64,000 bases of DNA from Clostridia bacterium (GCA_017415505.1 JAFQGG010000030.1:25987-89986), one strand, 5' to 3'; positions 34,060 through 44,255 are shown, numbered from the stretch's first letter. Translations and numbers: made by a program. The notes: generated from the sequence alone by a model not told the origin.

Positions 34060-35486
34060 TTGCTCACCCCCGTAACGAGATTAGAACCTTTCCCGTTTTT
34101 CGTAACTTCTTCAAGCGCGATACCGTTTTCTCTTGCAATCAATTCCGCAACGAACGGTTGACAAAAACCGCCTTGGCATCTACCCATACCCGAACGCGTT
34201 CTCCGTTTCACCGCGTCAATATTCTTTGCGGGCGGGTTTTCGCGAATCGCGCGTAAAATTTCCCCTTCCGTGATTTGCTCGCAACGGCAAACGATTTTTC
34301 CGTACGAAGGATCTTTTTGAATGATTTTATTCTTTTCTTCTATCGATAAATGTTTGAAGAAATACTCCGCTTCGCGCCGTCCGTGAAACGCTTCGTTCTT
34401 TTCAAGAACAAACTTATTCCCAACGAGCTCTTCCACGACGAATTTTGCGATAGCAGGCGCGGAAGTAAGCCCCGGCGATTCGATGCCCACGCAAAGGATC
34501 AATCCCTCCACCTTTTTGCTCTCCTCGATAATAAAATCGTGTCTATCCGAATACGCGCGAACGCCCGCAAACGATGTAATCGTATTATAAAGAGGCGGGT
34601 TTTTGCTCATTTTACGCACTTTTTCAATAACGAACGCAAGCCCTTGTGCCGTCGTATCCGTACAGGGCGTAGCCTGTTCCTCGCTCGTTGGACCGAGCAA
34701 AATATTCCCGTCGGCGGTCGGCGTTACGAGAATCCCCTTGCCTTTTTCGGTGGGCGTGAAGAAAAGCGTATGCGAAACGAAGTCCCCGCTTTCTCTGTCC
34801 AAGAGGATATATTCCCCTTTTCTTGCCCCGATTTTTACGGTATCGTCGCCCGCAAGTTCAGCAATTTTCCCGCTCCCTTGCCCCGCGCAATCGATAATAA
34901 GTTTTCCTTTGACTTCTTCCCCGTAAGCGGAACGAACGGAAAATACTTCGCCGTTTTTCTCAATGGAAACGACCTCGAAATCGGTGTACAGCTTCGCACC
35001 GTTATCCATGGCGTTCCCGATCGCGGCGATGGTCAGTCCGTACGGACAAACGATCCCGCCCGTTTTTGCGTGTAACGCGCCCACGGCTTCGTCGGAAATA
35101 TTTTTTTCAAGCTCCCGAAGTTCGGCTTGACTCAAAATTTCCATATCCGTCACGCCGTTCGCTTCTCCGCGTTCTTTTAACGCTTGTAGCGTTTGCATTT
35201 CCTTGTCCGAAAACGCCACGACGAGCGAACCGTTGTTTACGAATTTCACGCCAAGCTCTTCCGCATACGCGGGCATCATTCGATTTCCCAATACGTTAAA
35301 TTTTGCTTTCAGCGTTCCCGGCACAGCGTCGAATCCCGCGTGTACGATTCCGCTGTTGGCTTTGCTTTGCCCCATACAAACGTCGTTTTCCTTTTCTAAA
35401 AGGCAAACGTTCAACTTGTATTTGGTTAATTCCCGAAGGATCGTGCCGCCAATTACACCGCCACCAATTACGATTACGTCAAACAT
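34056..35486 (-). CDS. FAD-dependent glycerol-3-phosphate dehydrogenase-like protein (GlpA/GlpO type) with BFD domain
   Basis: The N-terminal DAO-type oxidoreductase domain (1-365) starts VIVIGGGVIGGTILRELTKY and contains NSGIVHAGFDA and DCAGQGSGKIAELAG. The C-terminal about 90 residues form a BFD-like [2Fe-2S] domain with IVCRCEQITEGEILRA and GMGRCQGGFCQPFV, so four cysteines are in place. The architecture matches clostridial anaerobic GlpA homologues that pass electrons to the partner flavoprotein encoded next. It is the first gene of a four-gene operon divergent from a DeoR regulator. Confidence 0.9.
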   Translation of the reverse strand: MFDVIVIGGGVIGGTILRELTKYKLNVCLLEKENDVCMGQSKANSGIVHAGFDAVPGTLKAKFNVLGNRMMPAYAEELGVKFVNNGSLVVAFSDKEMQTLQALKERGEANGVTDMEILSQAELRELEKNISDEAVGALHAKTGGIVCPYGLTIAAIGNAMDNGAKLYTDFEVVSIEKNGEVFSVRSAYGEEVKGKLIIDCAGQGSGKIAELAGDDTVKIGARKGEYILLDRESGDFVSHTLFFTPTEKGKGILVTPTADGNILLGPTSEEQATPCTDTTAQGLAFVIEKVRKMSKNPPLYNTITSFAGVRAYSDRHDFIIEESKKVEGLILCVGIESPGLTSAPAIAKFVVEELVGNKFVLEKNEAFHGRREAEYFFKHLSIEEKNKIIQKDPSYGKIVCRCEQITEGEILRAIRENPPAKNIDAVKRRTRSGMGRCQGGFCQPFVAELIARENGIALEEVTKNGKGSNLVTGVSK

Positions 35487-35511
35487 TCTTTCTCCTTTTC
35501 GTCAAAATTAC

Positions 35512-35561
35512 TTGACACATTCTTACGATTATATTATAATATAATTAAGCAAAATAAGCAA
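35512..35561. promoter_or_regulatory. Fully overlapping divergent promoters for deoR and the glp-like operon
   Basis: Plus strand: -35 TTGACA (35512-35517), 17-base spacer, -10 TATAAT (35535-35540), towards the DeoR gene. Minus strand: -35 TTGCTT (35556-35561), 17-base spacer, -10 TATAAT (35533-35538), towards the glp-like operon. The two -10 elements share the palindromic ATTATAAT, so only one polymerase can be bound at a time. Confidence 0.8.
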
Positions 35562-35599
35562 AGATTTTTTTGCGATTTGCCAATTTGATAATAATAATG

Positions 35600-35630
35600 G
35601 AAAAACGAGCATTTTTTCTGCTCATTTTTC
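35600..35630 (+). promoter_or_regulatory. Inverted repeat in the deoR leader
   Basis: Twelve-base arms GAAAAACGAGCA (35600-35611) and TGCTCATTTTTC (35619-35630) pair with one G-T wobble around a 7-base loop. It lies between the promoter and the DeoR start and is a candidate DeoR operator or leader hairpin. Confidence 0.5.
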
Positions 35631-35647
35631 GCAAAAACGGTGGGAAT

Positions 35648-36397
35648 ATGAAAGACGCACAAGAAAAAGAAATTCTCGATATATTGCAAAAAGAGCAATA
35701 CGCCGATATTGATACGTTGGCAAAAAAACTGTTCGTGAGCCCCTCTACCGTGCGCCGTAAATTATCGGCGCTACAAAAAAAGGGATTGGTGATCCGTACC
35801 CACGGCGGTGCGCAAATCAACGACGACAACAGTTTTTTTCCCAGCTTTACTTTCCGCGTGCATCAAAACGGTTTTGAAAAGAAAAAAATGGCGCTTGCCG
35901 CAATAAAGCTTATTAAAAACGGGGATTTGATTTTCCTTGACGGAACGACTTCCGCGTTTTTTATCGCCGAATACTTATCTGAATTTAAGAATATTCGCGT
36001 GATTACCAACGGCGTGGACACTCTTTCTTTGCTTGCAAAAAACAATATCGCGGCGTACTCTACGGGCGGTTATATCGAATCGGTGAATCCGTCCGTCCTC
36101 GTCGGGCATTACGCCGAGGAAATGATCGGAAACTTCCATGCGGATATAGCTTTCTTTTCCGCCGTCGCCGTCAACGACGACGGGGAAATATACGACTGTT
36201 TCGAAGAAGAAAACGTGATTCGGAAAGCCATGATTAAACATGCAACGAAAAAGGTTTTCTTATGCGATAGCACGAAATTCGGCAAAACTTCCCTTTTTCA
36301 CCTTTGCTCGTTAAACGACGTGGATTATATAGTAAGTAACCACGATTTACCCGATACGATCAAAGTGGAAAATCCCCCTCAAATTATTACCGAATAA
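35648..36397 (+). CDS. DeoR/GlpR-family transcription regulator
   Basis: The N-terminal DeoR helix-turn-helix (about 1-57) reads YADIDTLAKKLFVSPSTVRR then RTHGGA, the canonical DeoR hinge. The C-terminal DeoRC sugar-phosphate sensor domain (about 75-230) contains IFLDGTTSAFFIAEYL and VITNGVD-type segments. The start at 35648 has GGTGGG upstream; the earlier frame lacks a ribosome site. Divergence from the GlpA-like operon suggests it represses that operon and itself, with a glycerol-phosphate-type inducer, by analogy to GlpR. Confidence 0.9.
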   Translation: MKDAQEKEILDILQKEQYADIDTLAKKLFVSPSTVRRKLSALQKKGLVIRTHGGAQINDDNSFFPSFTFRVHQNGFEKKKMALAAIKLIKNGDLIFLDGTTSAFFIAEYLSEFKNIRVITNGVDTLSLLAKNNIAAYSTGGYIESVNPSVLVGHYAEEMIGNFHADIAFFSAVAVNDDGEIYDCFEEENVIRKAMIKHATKKVFLCDSTKFGKTSLFHLCSLNDVDYIVSNHDLPDTIKVENPPQIITE

Positions 36398-36400
36398 GAT

Positions 36401-36430
36401 AAAAACGGAACTCAACCGAGTTCCGTTTTT
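36401..36430. terminator. Bidirectional terminator between deoR and the ABC transporter
   Basis: Perfect 13-bp stem AAAAACGGAACTC (36401-36413) with GAGTTCCGTTTTT (36418-36430), with A- and T-runs suited to both converging genes. The ABC transporter stop codon lies inside the stem. Confidence 0.9.
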
Positions 36431-38115
36431 CTTTCCGTTCTTGTAATTTTTCCACTTTCCACGCGCAAAACCGCGTCCGCTATATCAAGCGCGGCGGGGC
36501 GGTGCGTTACGATTAAACAGGTCTTATTTTCTAACGCTTTAATATTTTCTAAAAGCCTGCGTTCCGTTTCGCCATCCAAAGCCGAAGTCGCTTCGTCCAA
36601 AAGCAAAATCGGACGGTCGGAAAGGATTGCCCTCGCCACGGCAAGCCGTTGCGTTTGCCCTTCGGAAAGACCTACGCCACCCTCACCCAAAGGCGTTTGC
36701 AAGCCTTGCGGTAAATCCCAAACGAATTGAGCGCAAGCGATTTCCAAAGCGGAACGAATGCGTTCCTGCGTAACCGTTTTTTCAGGATTTTCCGCGAAAA
36801 AGGTCAAATTTTCGTAGATAGTACCCGAGAAAAGGAATTTTCCTTGCGGTACGTAGGCAAACAGCAACCGTTCCTTTGCCGTTAGGGGCATAGACGAGCC
36901 GTCGTTAAATAGCAAAGATATCGTGCCTTCCGCGCGCTCGTAAACGCTCAAAATCAATTTGAAAACCGTACTTTTTCCTGCGCCCGAAGCACCCGTCAAG
37001 CAAACGATTTCCCCTTTTTTCACGATTGCGTCCGCCCCCGAAAGCACGGTATCACGACCGTACGTAAAGGTAACGCCTTTAAGTTCAACGGCTTGCGTTT
37101 TCGCGTAAAGATCTTCGTCGATTTCTTCTTTCGTTGCCAAGGTCTCACAAGGAATATCGTCGATTTCCGCGAGGCGTTCCCCGCTTGCGATTCGCGCGTA
37201 ATATACGGGCAATATGGAAGAAAAACTCGTGAGAGGGTGTTGCAGTTGCATAAGCAACAAAATTACGGAAAGAATCGAACCGTAGTCGTCGTTTCCGCGA
37301 AGCACGCTAATACTACACCAAACGACGGCGAAAATCAAGCCGAAGTTGCTAAGCAAAGAGAATACTGCGTTCATGATCGCGCGGAGCGTACAACGGCGCA
37401 TACGCTTTTTATAATAGTTATCCGCAAAAACGCTTGCTTTTTGCGTGGATTTATCTTCCGCGCCGTACGCTTTCAAAGTCATAACGGAAGAGATACCCTC
37501 TTGCATAAACGCGCGGGATTCGCCGTCCGCCTGTAAAACTTCCTTTTGGCGTTTTTTAATTTGTTTACGGAAAAACGCGGTAATTCCCGCGAAGATTCCT
37601 CCGCATACGATATAAATTAAAGTAAAGAACGGATCGATCGTAAGTAGCGCCGCGATTGCGCCTACGAACTGTACGATTAAACCAACGATTGCGGGCAACA
37701 GCCCTACCGTGTCTGCGACGACTTCTTGAATATCCGTCGTCAAGCGGTTCAAAAGCTCACCGCTGTGATACGCTTGCAGTTTGCCGTAATCGGAACGCAA
37801 CATTTTAGAAAATGTACGCGTACGAAGTCGCGCCGTCATTTTGGCGCGAAGTTTTTCCGAGCTGTATCCCGAAACGGTTTGCAAGGCAATACGCACCAAA
37901 AGCAGCCCCAAAAGCAAGAGCGAAAAGAACAAAAGCTTATTCGAGTCCCCTTGCGACGCGCTGTTGATAAGGTATCTCGTCATGTAAGCAAAGGCAAGCG
38001 AAAGCCCCGTTGCCAACGCAGAAAGCAACGCTAAAATAAGGATAAACGCGCGATACGGGCGCATTTCCCTTTTCAACCAAAGTTTACCGTTTTTCGTTGC
38101 TTTTTCTTCCGTCAT
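36412..38115 (-). CDS. ABC exporter, fused permease and ATPase
   Basis: Half-transporter of the type I exporter (MsbA/LmrA-like) fold. Residues about 20-310 hold six transmembrane helices; the nucleotide-binding domain (about 335-567) has Walker A TGASGAGKST, a signature LSEGQTQRLAVARA (SEGQ instead of SGGQ), Walker B LLLDEATSALD and the H-loop VTHRP. No N-terminal C39 peptidase domain is attached. It is the last gene of the HPr-kinase-like/PqqD/S24-S26 peptidase cassette, its start overlapping the peptidase stop, so a peptide export role is inferred. Confidence 0.88.
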   Translation of the reverse strand: MTEEKATKNGKLWLKREMRPYRAFILILALLSALATGLSLAFAYMTRYLINSASQGDSNKLLFFSLLLLGLLLVRIALQTVSGYSSEKLRAKMTARLRTRTFSKMLRSDYGKLQAYHSGELLNRLTTDIQEVVADTVGLLPAIVGLIVQFVGAIAALLTIDPFFTLIYIVCGGIFAGITAFFRKQIKKRQKEVLQADGESRAFMQEGISSVMTLKAYGAEDKSTQKASVFADNYYKKRMRRCTLRAIMNAVFSLLSNFGLIFAVVWCSISVLRGNDDYGSILSVILLLMQLQHPLTSFSSILPVYYARIASGERLAEIDDIPCETLATKEEIDEDLYAKTQAVELKGVTFTYGRDTVLSGADAIVKKGEIVCLTGASGAGKSTVFKLILSVYERAEGTISLLFNDGSSMPLTAKERLLFAYVPQGKFLFSGTIYENLTFFAENPEKTVTQERIRSALEIACAQFVWDLPQGLQTPLGEGGVGLSEGQTQRLAVARAILSDRPILLLDEATSALDGETERRLLENIKALENKTCLIVTHRPAALDIADAVLRVESGKITRTERKTELG

Positions 38116-38582
38116 GATTCCTTCTTATCTTTCTTCTTAAAAATGCGCAAAAACTTTTTAATTCCCGCTTTAATCTTGTTTTTTACGCGCAAAAAGAACA
38201 TACGCCGAGGATAGGAGCGCACTCGCCGTTCCGCATAACGCAAATATTTTTTGTCCGTGCAAAAATAATGCTTATCCTTACGGAAAAACTCCGTAAGAAC
38301 GCCGAATACGGCGTCTTCGGGAATATGCTCGTCCGCGTAGCAGTTGTCGCCACGAATAATATAGCCACCCTCGATCGGTTGAATTACGCGGTGTAACACG
38401 TAAGCATCGCCACGCTTATAAAGCGCGACGTCCAGCCGTTTCAAACGCTCGGTTTTGGGGCGTACGACGATCGTATCGCGACGGTTTTTTAACATGGGCA
38501 ACATACTTACCCCTACCGTCGGACCGATATACGCGCCCTTTTCCCGCATTACGTCCTCGATTTTATACTTTTCCTGTTCCAT
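38112..38582 (-). CDS. S24/S26-family peptidase-like protein
   Basis: Signal-peptidase-like domain: GVSMLPML around residue 25 provides the candidate serine nucleophile, VVRPKTERLKRLDVALYK follows, then VLHRV with a histidine where a bacterial enzyme would carry lysine (as in the Ser/His signal peptidases of Archaea and SipW), and finally IIRGDNCYADE. There is no N-terminal transmembrane anchor; the C-terminal 45 residues are extremely basic (Arg/Lys), perhaps membrane- or nucleic-acid-associating. In context it could remove a leader peptide before export. Proteolytic activity is unproven. Confidence 0.8.
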   Translation of the reverse strand: MEQEKYKIEDVMREKGAYIGPTVGVSMLPMLKNRRDTIVVRPKTERLKRLDVALYKRGDAYVLHRVIQPIEGGYIIRGDNCYADEHIPEDAVFGVLTEFFRKDKHYFCTDKKYLRYAERRVRSYPRRMFFLRVKNKIKAGIKKFLRIFKKKDKKES

Positions 38583-38590
38583 CGTTTTCC

Positions 38591-38854
38591 TTATTCCGCA
38601 AAACCGTTTTCGGTGATGACTTTGCAGAAATTCTCCACGTCGCGTCTTGCGATTTCTTCTTCTACGTCGTATTCGGCGAGAAGCGCCGCCACGCCGTCTT
38701 CAACCGTATGATCTTCCGTATAGAAATTCCAAAGCAAAGCGCCCGTTTCATTGAGATTGATCATTCCGTGAAATTCCTTGCTCATAGCGCCTACGGGCAC
38801 TACAACGCTTTCACCGCCAACTTTACGAAGTACGAATCCGTTTTTGATTTTCAT
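38591..38854 (-). CDS. PqqD-family peptide chaperone (RiPP recognition element)
   Basis: An 87-aa protein with the PqqD fold signature: an N-terminal strand-rich part (FVLRKVGGESVVVPVG), the family hallmark LNETGALLWNFY (like LNxtaalIWel), and C-terminal helices. PqqD proteins bind leader peptides and present them to modifying enzymes. It sits between the HPr-kinase-like gene and the peptidase gene. No radical SAM enzyme or recognisable precursor is adjacent. GGGAG lies upstream of the ATG. Confidence 0.85.
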   Translation of the reverse strand: MKIKNGFVLRKVGGESVVVPVGAMSKEFHGMINLNETGALLWNFYTEDHTVEDGVAALLAEYDVEEEIARRDVENFCKVITENGFAE

Positions 38855-38873
38855 AATAAAACTCCCTTATTTT

Positions 38874-39593
38874 TTAATTTTTAGGCGAATACGGTTTTCC
38901 CGTCATCGCTTCGAACGAGGTTTTTACCGCCTCTTTCGATATATTGCATTTCAAAAGATACGCAGGCGTTTCCGTCACCAATTTATCGGTGAGCTCCAGC
39001 GTTCTCGCCGCGTTTTTCTCGTCTTCGGGGAATAAGATTTGCACGAAAATGCGCGAAGCCGCTTCCGCGGGGGTAAGACGAGTAATCGAATTTTCTTTTG
39101 CCTGTTCCAAAAAGCAAAGCCCTTTTAACGGTGCGGACGAATTACAACCTAAGCCCTCTTTACCCATCCAAGGCGTACCGTAAGCAATAAAACCTTGCTC
39201 AGTCGATTGCAAAATCGGCTTATCGCCGTTGACGATTTTCGAGCCTTCCAAGTGTTTTAACCAAAGCCCCGTATGCGTAGATTTTCCCGTACCGCTACGC
39301 CCTAAAAACGCGTACCCGTTCCCCTCGTATTCCAAAACGGCGGCGTGCAAGAGCATACGGTTTAACACGGGCATTTGCCGACAAATCGCGCGATATAAGC
39401 ATATATTTTCGATATACCCGTCGGAAAATTGAGAAGAAGCTTTCTTTTCCTCGTAAAATTCCTCGTTCGTGACGGTCGCGCTTATGTCGTAAGGCGAAGT
39501 TTGATCGTCGGACAAATACGCCTTGCAAAACATTTCGGTGTATTTACAACGGTTCTGAATGAGAATTCGAAGCCCTGCAATATCGTAAATCAT
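38874..39593 (-). CDS. HPr-kinase-like P-loop protein of a peptide-modification cassette
   Basis: A 239-aa protein whose central and C-terminal parts resemble the HPr kinase/PEP-carboxykinase fold: LLHAAVLEYEGNGYAFLGRS (a beta-hairpin), Walker A GRSGTGKSTH, NGDKPIL where HprK has its acidic metal motif, and GTPWMGKE. The N-terminal about 80 residues are variable. Homologues accompany PqqD-like proteins in lasso-peptide and other clusters, where some phosphorylate peptides. It is distinct from the true HprK at 57.3 kb. It starts 20 bases after purB and probably shares that transcript. Confidence 0.8.
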   Translation of the reverse strand: MIYDIAGLRILIQNRCKYTEMFCKAYLSDDQTSPYDISATVTNEEFYEEKKASSQFSDGYIENICLYRAICRQMPVLNRMLLHAAVLEYEGNGYAFLGRSGTGKSTHTGLWLKHLEGSKIVNGDKPILQSTEQGFIAYGTPWMGKEGLGCNSSAPLKGLCFLEQAKENSITRLTPAEAASRIFVQILFPEDEKNAARTLELTDKLVTETPAYLLKCNISKEAVKTSFEAMTGKPYSPKN

Positions 39594-39612
39594 ATAATTC
39601 CCCTTTCCTTTA

Positions 39613-41049
39613 TTATATGCGTACGTCGCCCGATTCCCCGAGTAAATCCTTATGGCGGGTTAAAATCGGTTCGATTTCACTTTGGATAAACTCCACGACT
39701 TGCGACGGTGCTCTGCCGATAAAGTTTTTCGCGTCGAGAATTTCGTCGAGCTTATCCCAAACGGGCTTGAACAGCTCGTCTTTTTTGATGAGTTCAATTA
39801 AATTATTTTCTTTGCCTTCTACTTTCACGGTTCTTCCCGCTTCCATAGAAAGCTCGCGAATACGCTCGTGCAATTCGTCGCGACTTCCGCCCGCTTTTAC
39901 GCAAGCCATCATGATATTTTCCGTTGCCATAAACGGAAGTTCGGCGCGGATATGCTTTTCAATAACCTTTTCGTAGACGACGAGGTTTTCCGCAACGTCC
40001 ATATAGATATTCAGAATAGCGTCCACGGTGAGAAAAGCCTGCGCGTTTACGATACGACGGTTTGCCGAATCGTCGAGCGTTCTTTCAAACCATTGCGTAG
40101 AAGCGGTAATCGCGCTGTTCATAGGCAAAGAAATAGCGTATCGAGCGAGCGCACCGATTCTCTCCGAACGCATGGGATTGCGTTTGTACGCCATTGCCGA
40201 CGAACCGATTTGCTTCTTCCCGAACGGCTCTTCAATCTCTTTCATGTTTTGTAAGATACGAATATCGTTGGAGAATTTATACGCGCTTTGCGCGATTTGA
40301 GAAAGTACGCAAAGAATATTATAATCGAGTTTCCGAGGATAGGTTTGTCCCGTAACCCCGAAAACTTTTTCATAACCCATTTTTTTAACGACGAGTTCTT
40401 GCAACTTTTTAACCTTTTCTTCGTCCCCGCCGAAAAGCTCCATAAAGCTTGCCTGCGTACCCGTCGTACCTTTTACGCCACGCAATTTCATGCAAGATTT
40501 TAAGTGCACTAAATTCTCGTAGTCCATTTCCAAATCCTGCAACCAAAGCGTTGCGCGCTTACCTACCGTCGTAAGCTGTGCAGGTTGCAAATGCGTAAAG
40601 CCAAGCGTAGGTAAATCCTTATATTTAAGCGCAAAATTTTTGAGCTTATCCATTACGTTGACGAGTTTTTTCAAGAGAATATCCAGCGCCTCGTCAAGCA
40701 TAATCGCTTCCGCATTGCAGTCTACGAAACAGCTCGTCGCGCCGAGGTGGATAATGGGAAGTGCCGATTTCGCCTGCGTTCCGTACGCTTTTACGTGCGC
40801 CATAACGTCGTGGCGAACCTCTCTTTCGAAGCGTTCTGCAAGCTCGTAGTCAATATCCTCCGCGTACGCTTTTAACTCGTCAACCTGTTCCTGCGTGATA
40901 TTCAACCCCAATTCCATTTCCGATTCCGCCAAAGCAATCCAAAGCTTTCTCCAAAGCTTGAATCTCTTTTCGTCGGAAAACGCCTTTTGCATTTCTTTGC
41001 TTGCATAACGCGTCGTCAAGGGATTGATATAAATATCGTGTTCCGTCAT
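39613..41049 (-). CDS. purB: Adenylosuccinate lyase
   Basis: Cleaves SAICAR and adenylosuccinate in purine synthesis. The fumarase/aspartase-superfamily signature GSSAMAYKRNPMRSE, with the catalytic serine, is complete; the TSCFVDCNAEA segment and the HLGATSC histidine loop are also present. The length of 478 aa fits the longer PurB group seen in Clostridia. GGAG precedes the ATG. It lies upstream of the peptide-modification cassette and downstream of a cyclophilin gene. Confidence 0.95.
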   Translation of the reverse strand: MTEHDIYINPLTTRYASKEMQKAFSDEKRFKLWRKLWIALAESEMELGLNITQEQVDELKAYAEDIDYELAERFEREVRHDVMAHVKAYGTQAKSALPIIHLGATSCFVDCNAEAIMLDEALDILLKKLVNVMDKLKNFALKYKDLPTLGFTHLQPAQLTTVGKRATLWLQDLEMDYENLVHLKSCMKLRGVKGTTGTQASFMELFGGDEEKVKKLQELVVKKMGYEKVFGVTGQTYPRKLDYNILCVLSQIAQSAYKFSNDIRILQNMKEIEEPFGKKQIGSSAMAYKRNPMRSERIGALARYAISLPMNSAITASTQWFERTLDDSANRRIVNAQAFLTVDAILNIYMDVAENLVVYEKVIEKHIRAELPFMATENIMMACVKAGGSRDELHERIRELSMEAGRTVKVEGKENNLIELIKKDELFKPVWDKLDEILDAKNFIGRAPSQVVEFIQSEIEPILTRHKDLLGESGDVRI

Positions 41050-41062
41050 AATTTACTCCGTT

Positions 41063-41584
41063 TTACGCTTTTACGGGCGCGGGATATTCCACGCCGAAAG
41101 TTTCGCAAGTAACTTTTTTCATTTTTTGTTCTTCGTAAGGGCGGTCGCTCCAATCCGTTTTTACGCTTGCAATCGCGTCCACCGTTTCCATACCCTCGAT
41201 AACCTTTCCAAACGCCGCGTATTGCCCGTCGAGATAATCGGCGTCCGCGTGCATAACGAAGAATTGCGAACCCGCGGAATCGGGGTGTTGTGCGCGCGCC
41301 ATGGAAATTACGCCACGCTCGTGCGCGATATCGTTTTGCTTAAATCCGTTGGAGGAAAATTCCCCGCGGATATGATAACCGGGACCGCCCGTACCTCTTC
41401 CGTCGGGATCGCCCCCTTGGATCATAAATCCTGCGATTACGCGGTGAAAAATAACGCCGTTGTAAAAACCTTTTTGCACGAGCGACAAAAAGTTATTGAC
41501 CGTATTGGGGGCTTTATCTGGATAAAGCTCCACCTTAAACGAGTTTCCGTTTTCCATTTCAAAAGTTACGATAGGATTTTGCAT
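41063..41584 (-). CDS. Cyclophilin-type peptidyl-prolyl isomerase
   Basis: Cytoplasmic cyclophilin (PpiB-like), since no signal peptide is seen. Conserved active-site segments are VIFHRVIAGFMIQGGDP, GSQFFVMHADADYLDGQYAA (read in part) and FGKVIEGMETVDAI. The start at 41584 has GGAGAG 7 bases upstream, so an ATG 15 bases earlier is rejected. It is about 173 aa, normal for the family. Confidence 0.93.
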   Translation of the reverse strand: MQNPIVTFEMENGNSFKVELYPDKAPNTVNNFLSLVQKGFYNGVIFHRVIAGFMIQGGDPDGRGTGGPGYHIRGEFSSNGFKQNDIAHERGVISMARAQHPDSAGSQFFVMHADADYLDGQYAAFGKVIEGMETVDAIASVKTDWSDRPYEEQKMKKVTCETFGVEYPAPVKA

Positions 41585-41611
41585 AGTTCTTCTCTCCATA
41601 TTATTTTACAA

Positions 41612-42070
41612 TTATTCTTCGAATTTTTCCACTTTGACGTTTGCCTCTTCAAACAGTTGCATGGAAAATTCGTCGGGATATCCGTCTTTATATACGACGC
41701 GCGTAATACCTGCGTTAATAATCATTTTCGCGCATATTACGCAAGGTTGGTGCGTACAGTAAAGGGTCGCCCCGTTGATATTGATTCCGCATTTCGCCGC
41801 TTGAATAATCGCGTTTTGCTCCGCGTGAACGGCAAAACAAATTTCCTGTTTCGTACCGCTTGGAACGTTGAGTTTTCTTCTTAAACATTCCCCTTTCTCT
41901 TCGCAACTTTTAATACCCGCGGGCGCGCCGTTATAGCCCGTCGTCATTACGCGCTTATCTTTCACGATAACCGCCCCCACGTGACGGTTTACTTGAAAAC
42001 AGCTCGACCAAGTCGCCACCGTTTCTGTAAGTTGCATGAACCTTACGTCCCATTTATCCATTTTTGGCAT
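41612..42070 (-). CDS. dCMP deaminase (ComEB-like)
   Basis: Zinc-dependent deaminase that converts dCMP to dUMP for thymidylate supply. Zinc motif 1 is HAEQNAI (HAE) and motif 2 is CTHQPCVICAKM (PCxxC). A third cysteine site in TGYNGAPAGIKSCEEKGEC marks the dCMP type. The start at 42070 is set by AAGGAG upstream. About 152 aa. A sigma-A promoter lies upstream, divergent from groES. Confidence 0.92.
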   Translation of the reverse strand: MPKMDKWDVRFMQLTETVATWSSCFQVNRHVGAVIVKDKRVMTTGYNGAPAGIKSCEEKGECLRRKLNVPSGTKQEICFAVHAEQNAIIQAAKCGININGATLYCTHQPCVICAKMIINAGITRVVYKDGYPDEFSMQLFEEANVKVEKFEE

Positions 42071-42105
42071 AAAGTTTCTCCTTATATCATTCGTATCCAC
42101 TATCT

Positions 42106-42134
42106 ATTATAACACTTTTTTTTATGAAAATCAA
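42106..42134 (-). promoter_or_regulatory. Sigma-A promoter of the dCMP deaminase-cyclophilin-purB transcript
   Basis: Minus strand -35 TTGATT (42129-42134), 17-base spacer, -10 TATAAT (42106-42111). Confidence 0.75.
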
Positions 42135-42205
42135 ACCTTTGCACCGCATTTTTACCGCCAAGTTTATTTTTTGAAAAATTTTCGGAAGAATTTTCCTTTT
42201 TTTGT

Positions 42206-42233
42206 TTGACCGAGCCGTATTTCTGTTTATAAT
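42206..42233 (+). promoter_or_regulatory. Sigma-A promoter of groESL
   Basis: Plus strand -35 TTGACC (42206-42211), 16-base spacer, -10 TATAAT (42228-42233). No CIRCE repeat is present. A short hairpin (GGGCG/CGCCC, about 42254-42268) lies in the leader. Confidence 0.85.
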
Positions 42234-42290
42234 ATAACCGTATAAAAAAATGCGGGCGCATTACGCCCAAAACATTTCGGAGGATTTTTT

Positions 42291-44233
<1,943 letters not shown>

Positions 44234-44255
44234 GATTATAGAAACCTCCTTTAAT

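Noticed and set aside
36412-39593. Classical lasso-peptide cluster
   Set aside because: No asparagine-synthetase-like cyclase, no B2 protease of the transglutaminase type and no precursor gene are present; only the RRE, kinase-like and exporter parts resemble it.
42071-42290. CIRCE element upstream of groESL
   Set aside because: No TTAGCACTC/GAGTGCTAA-type repeat is present in either orientation.
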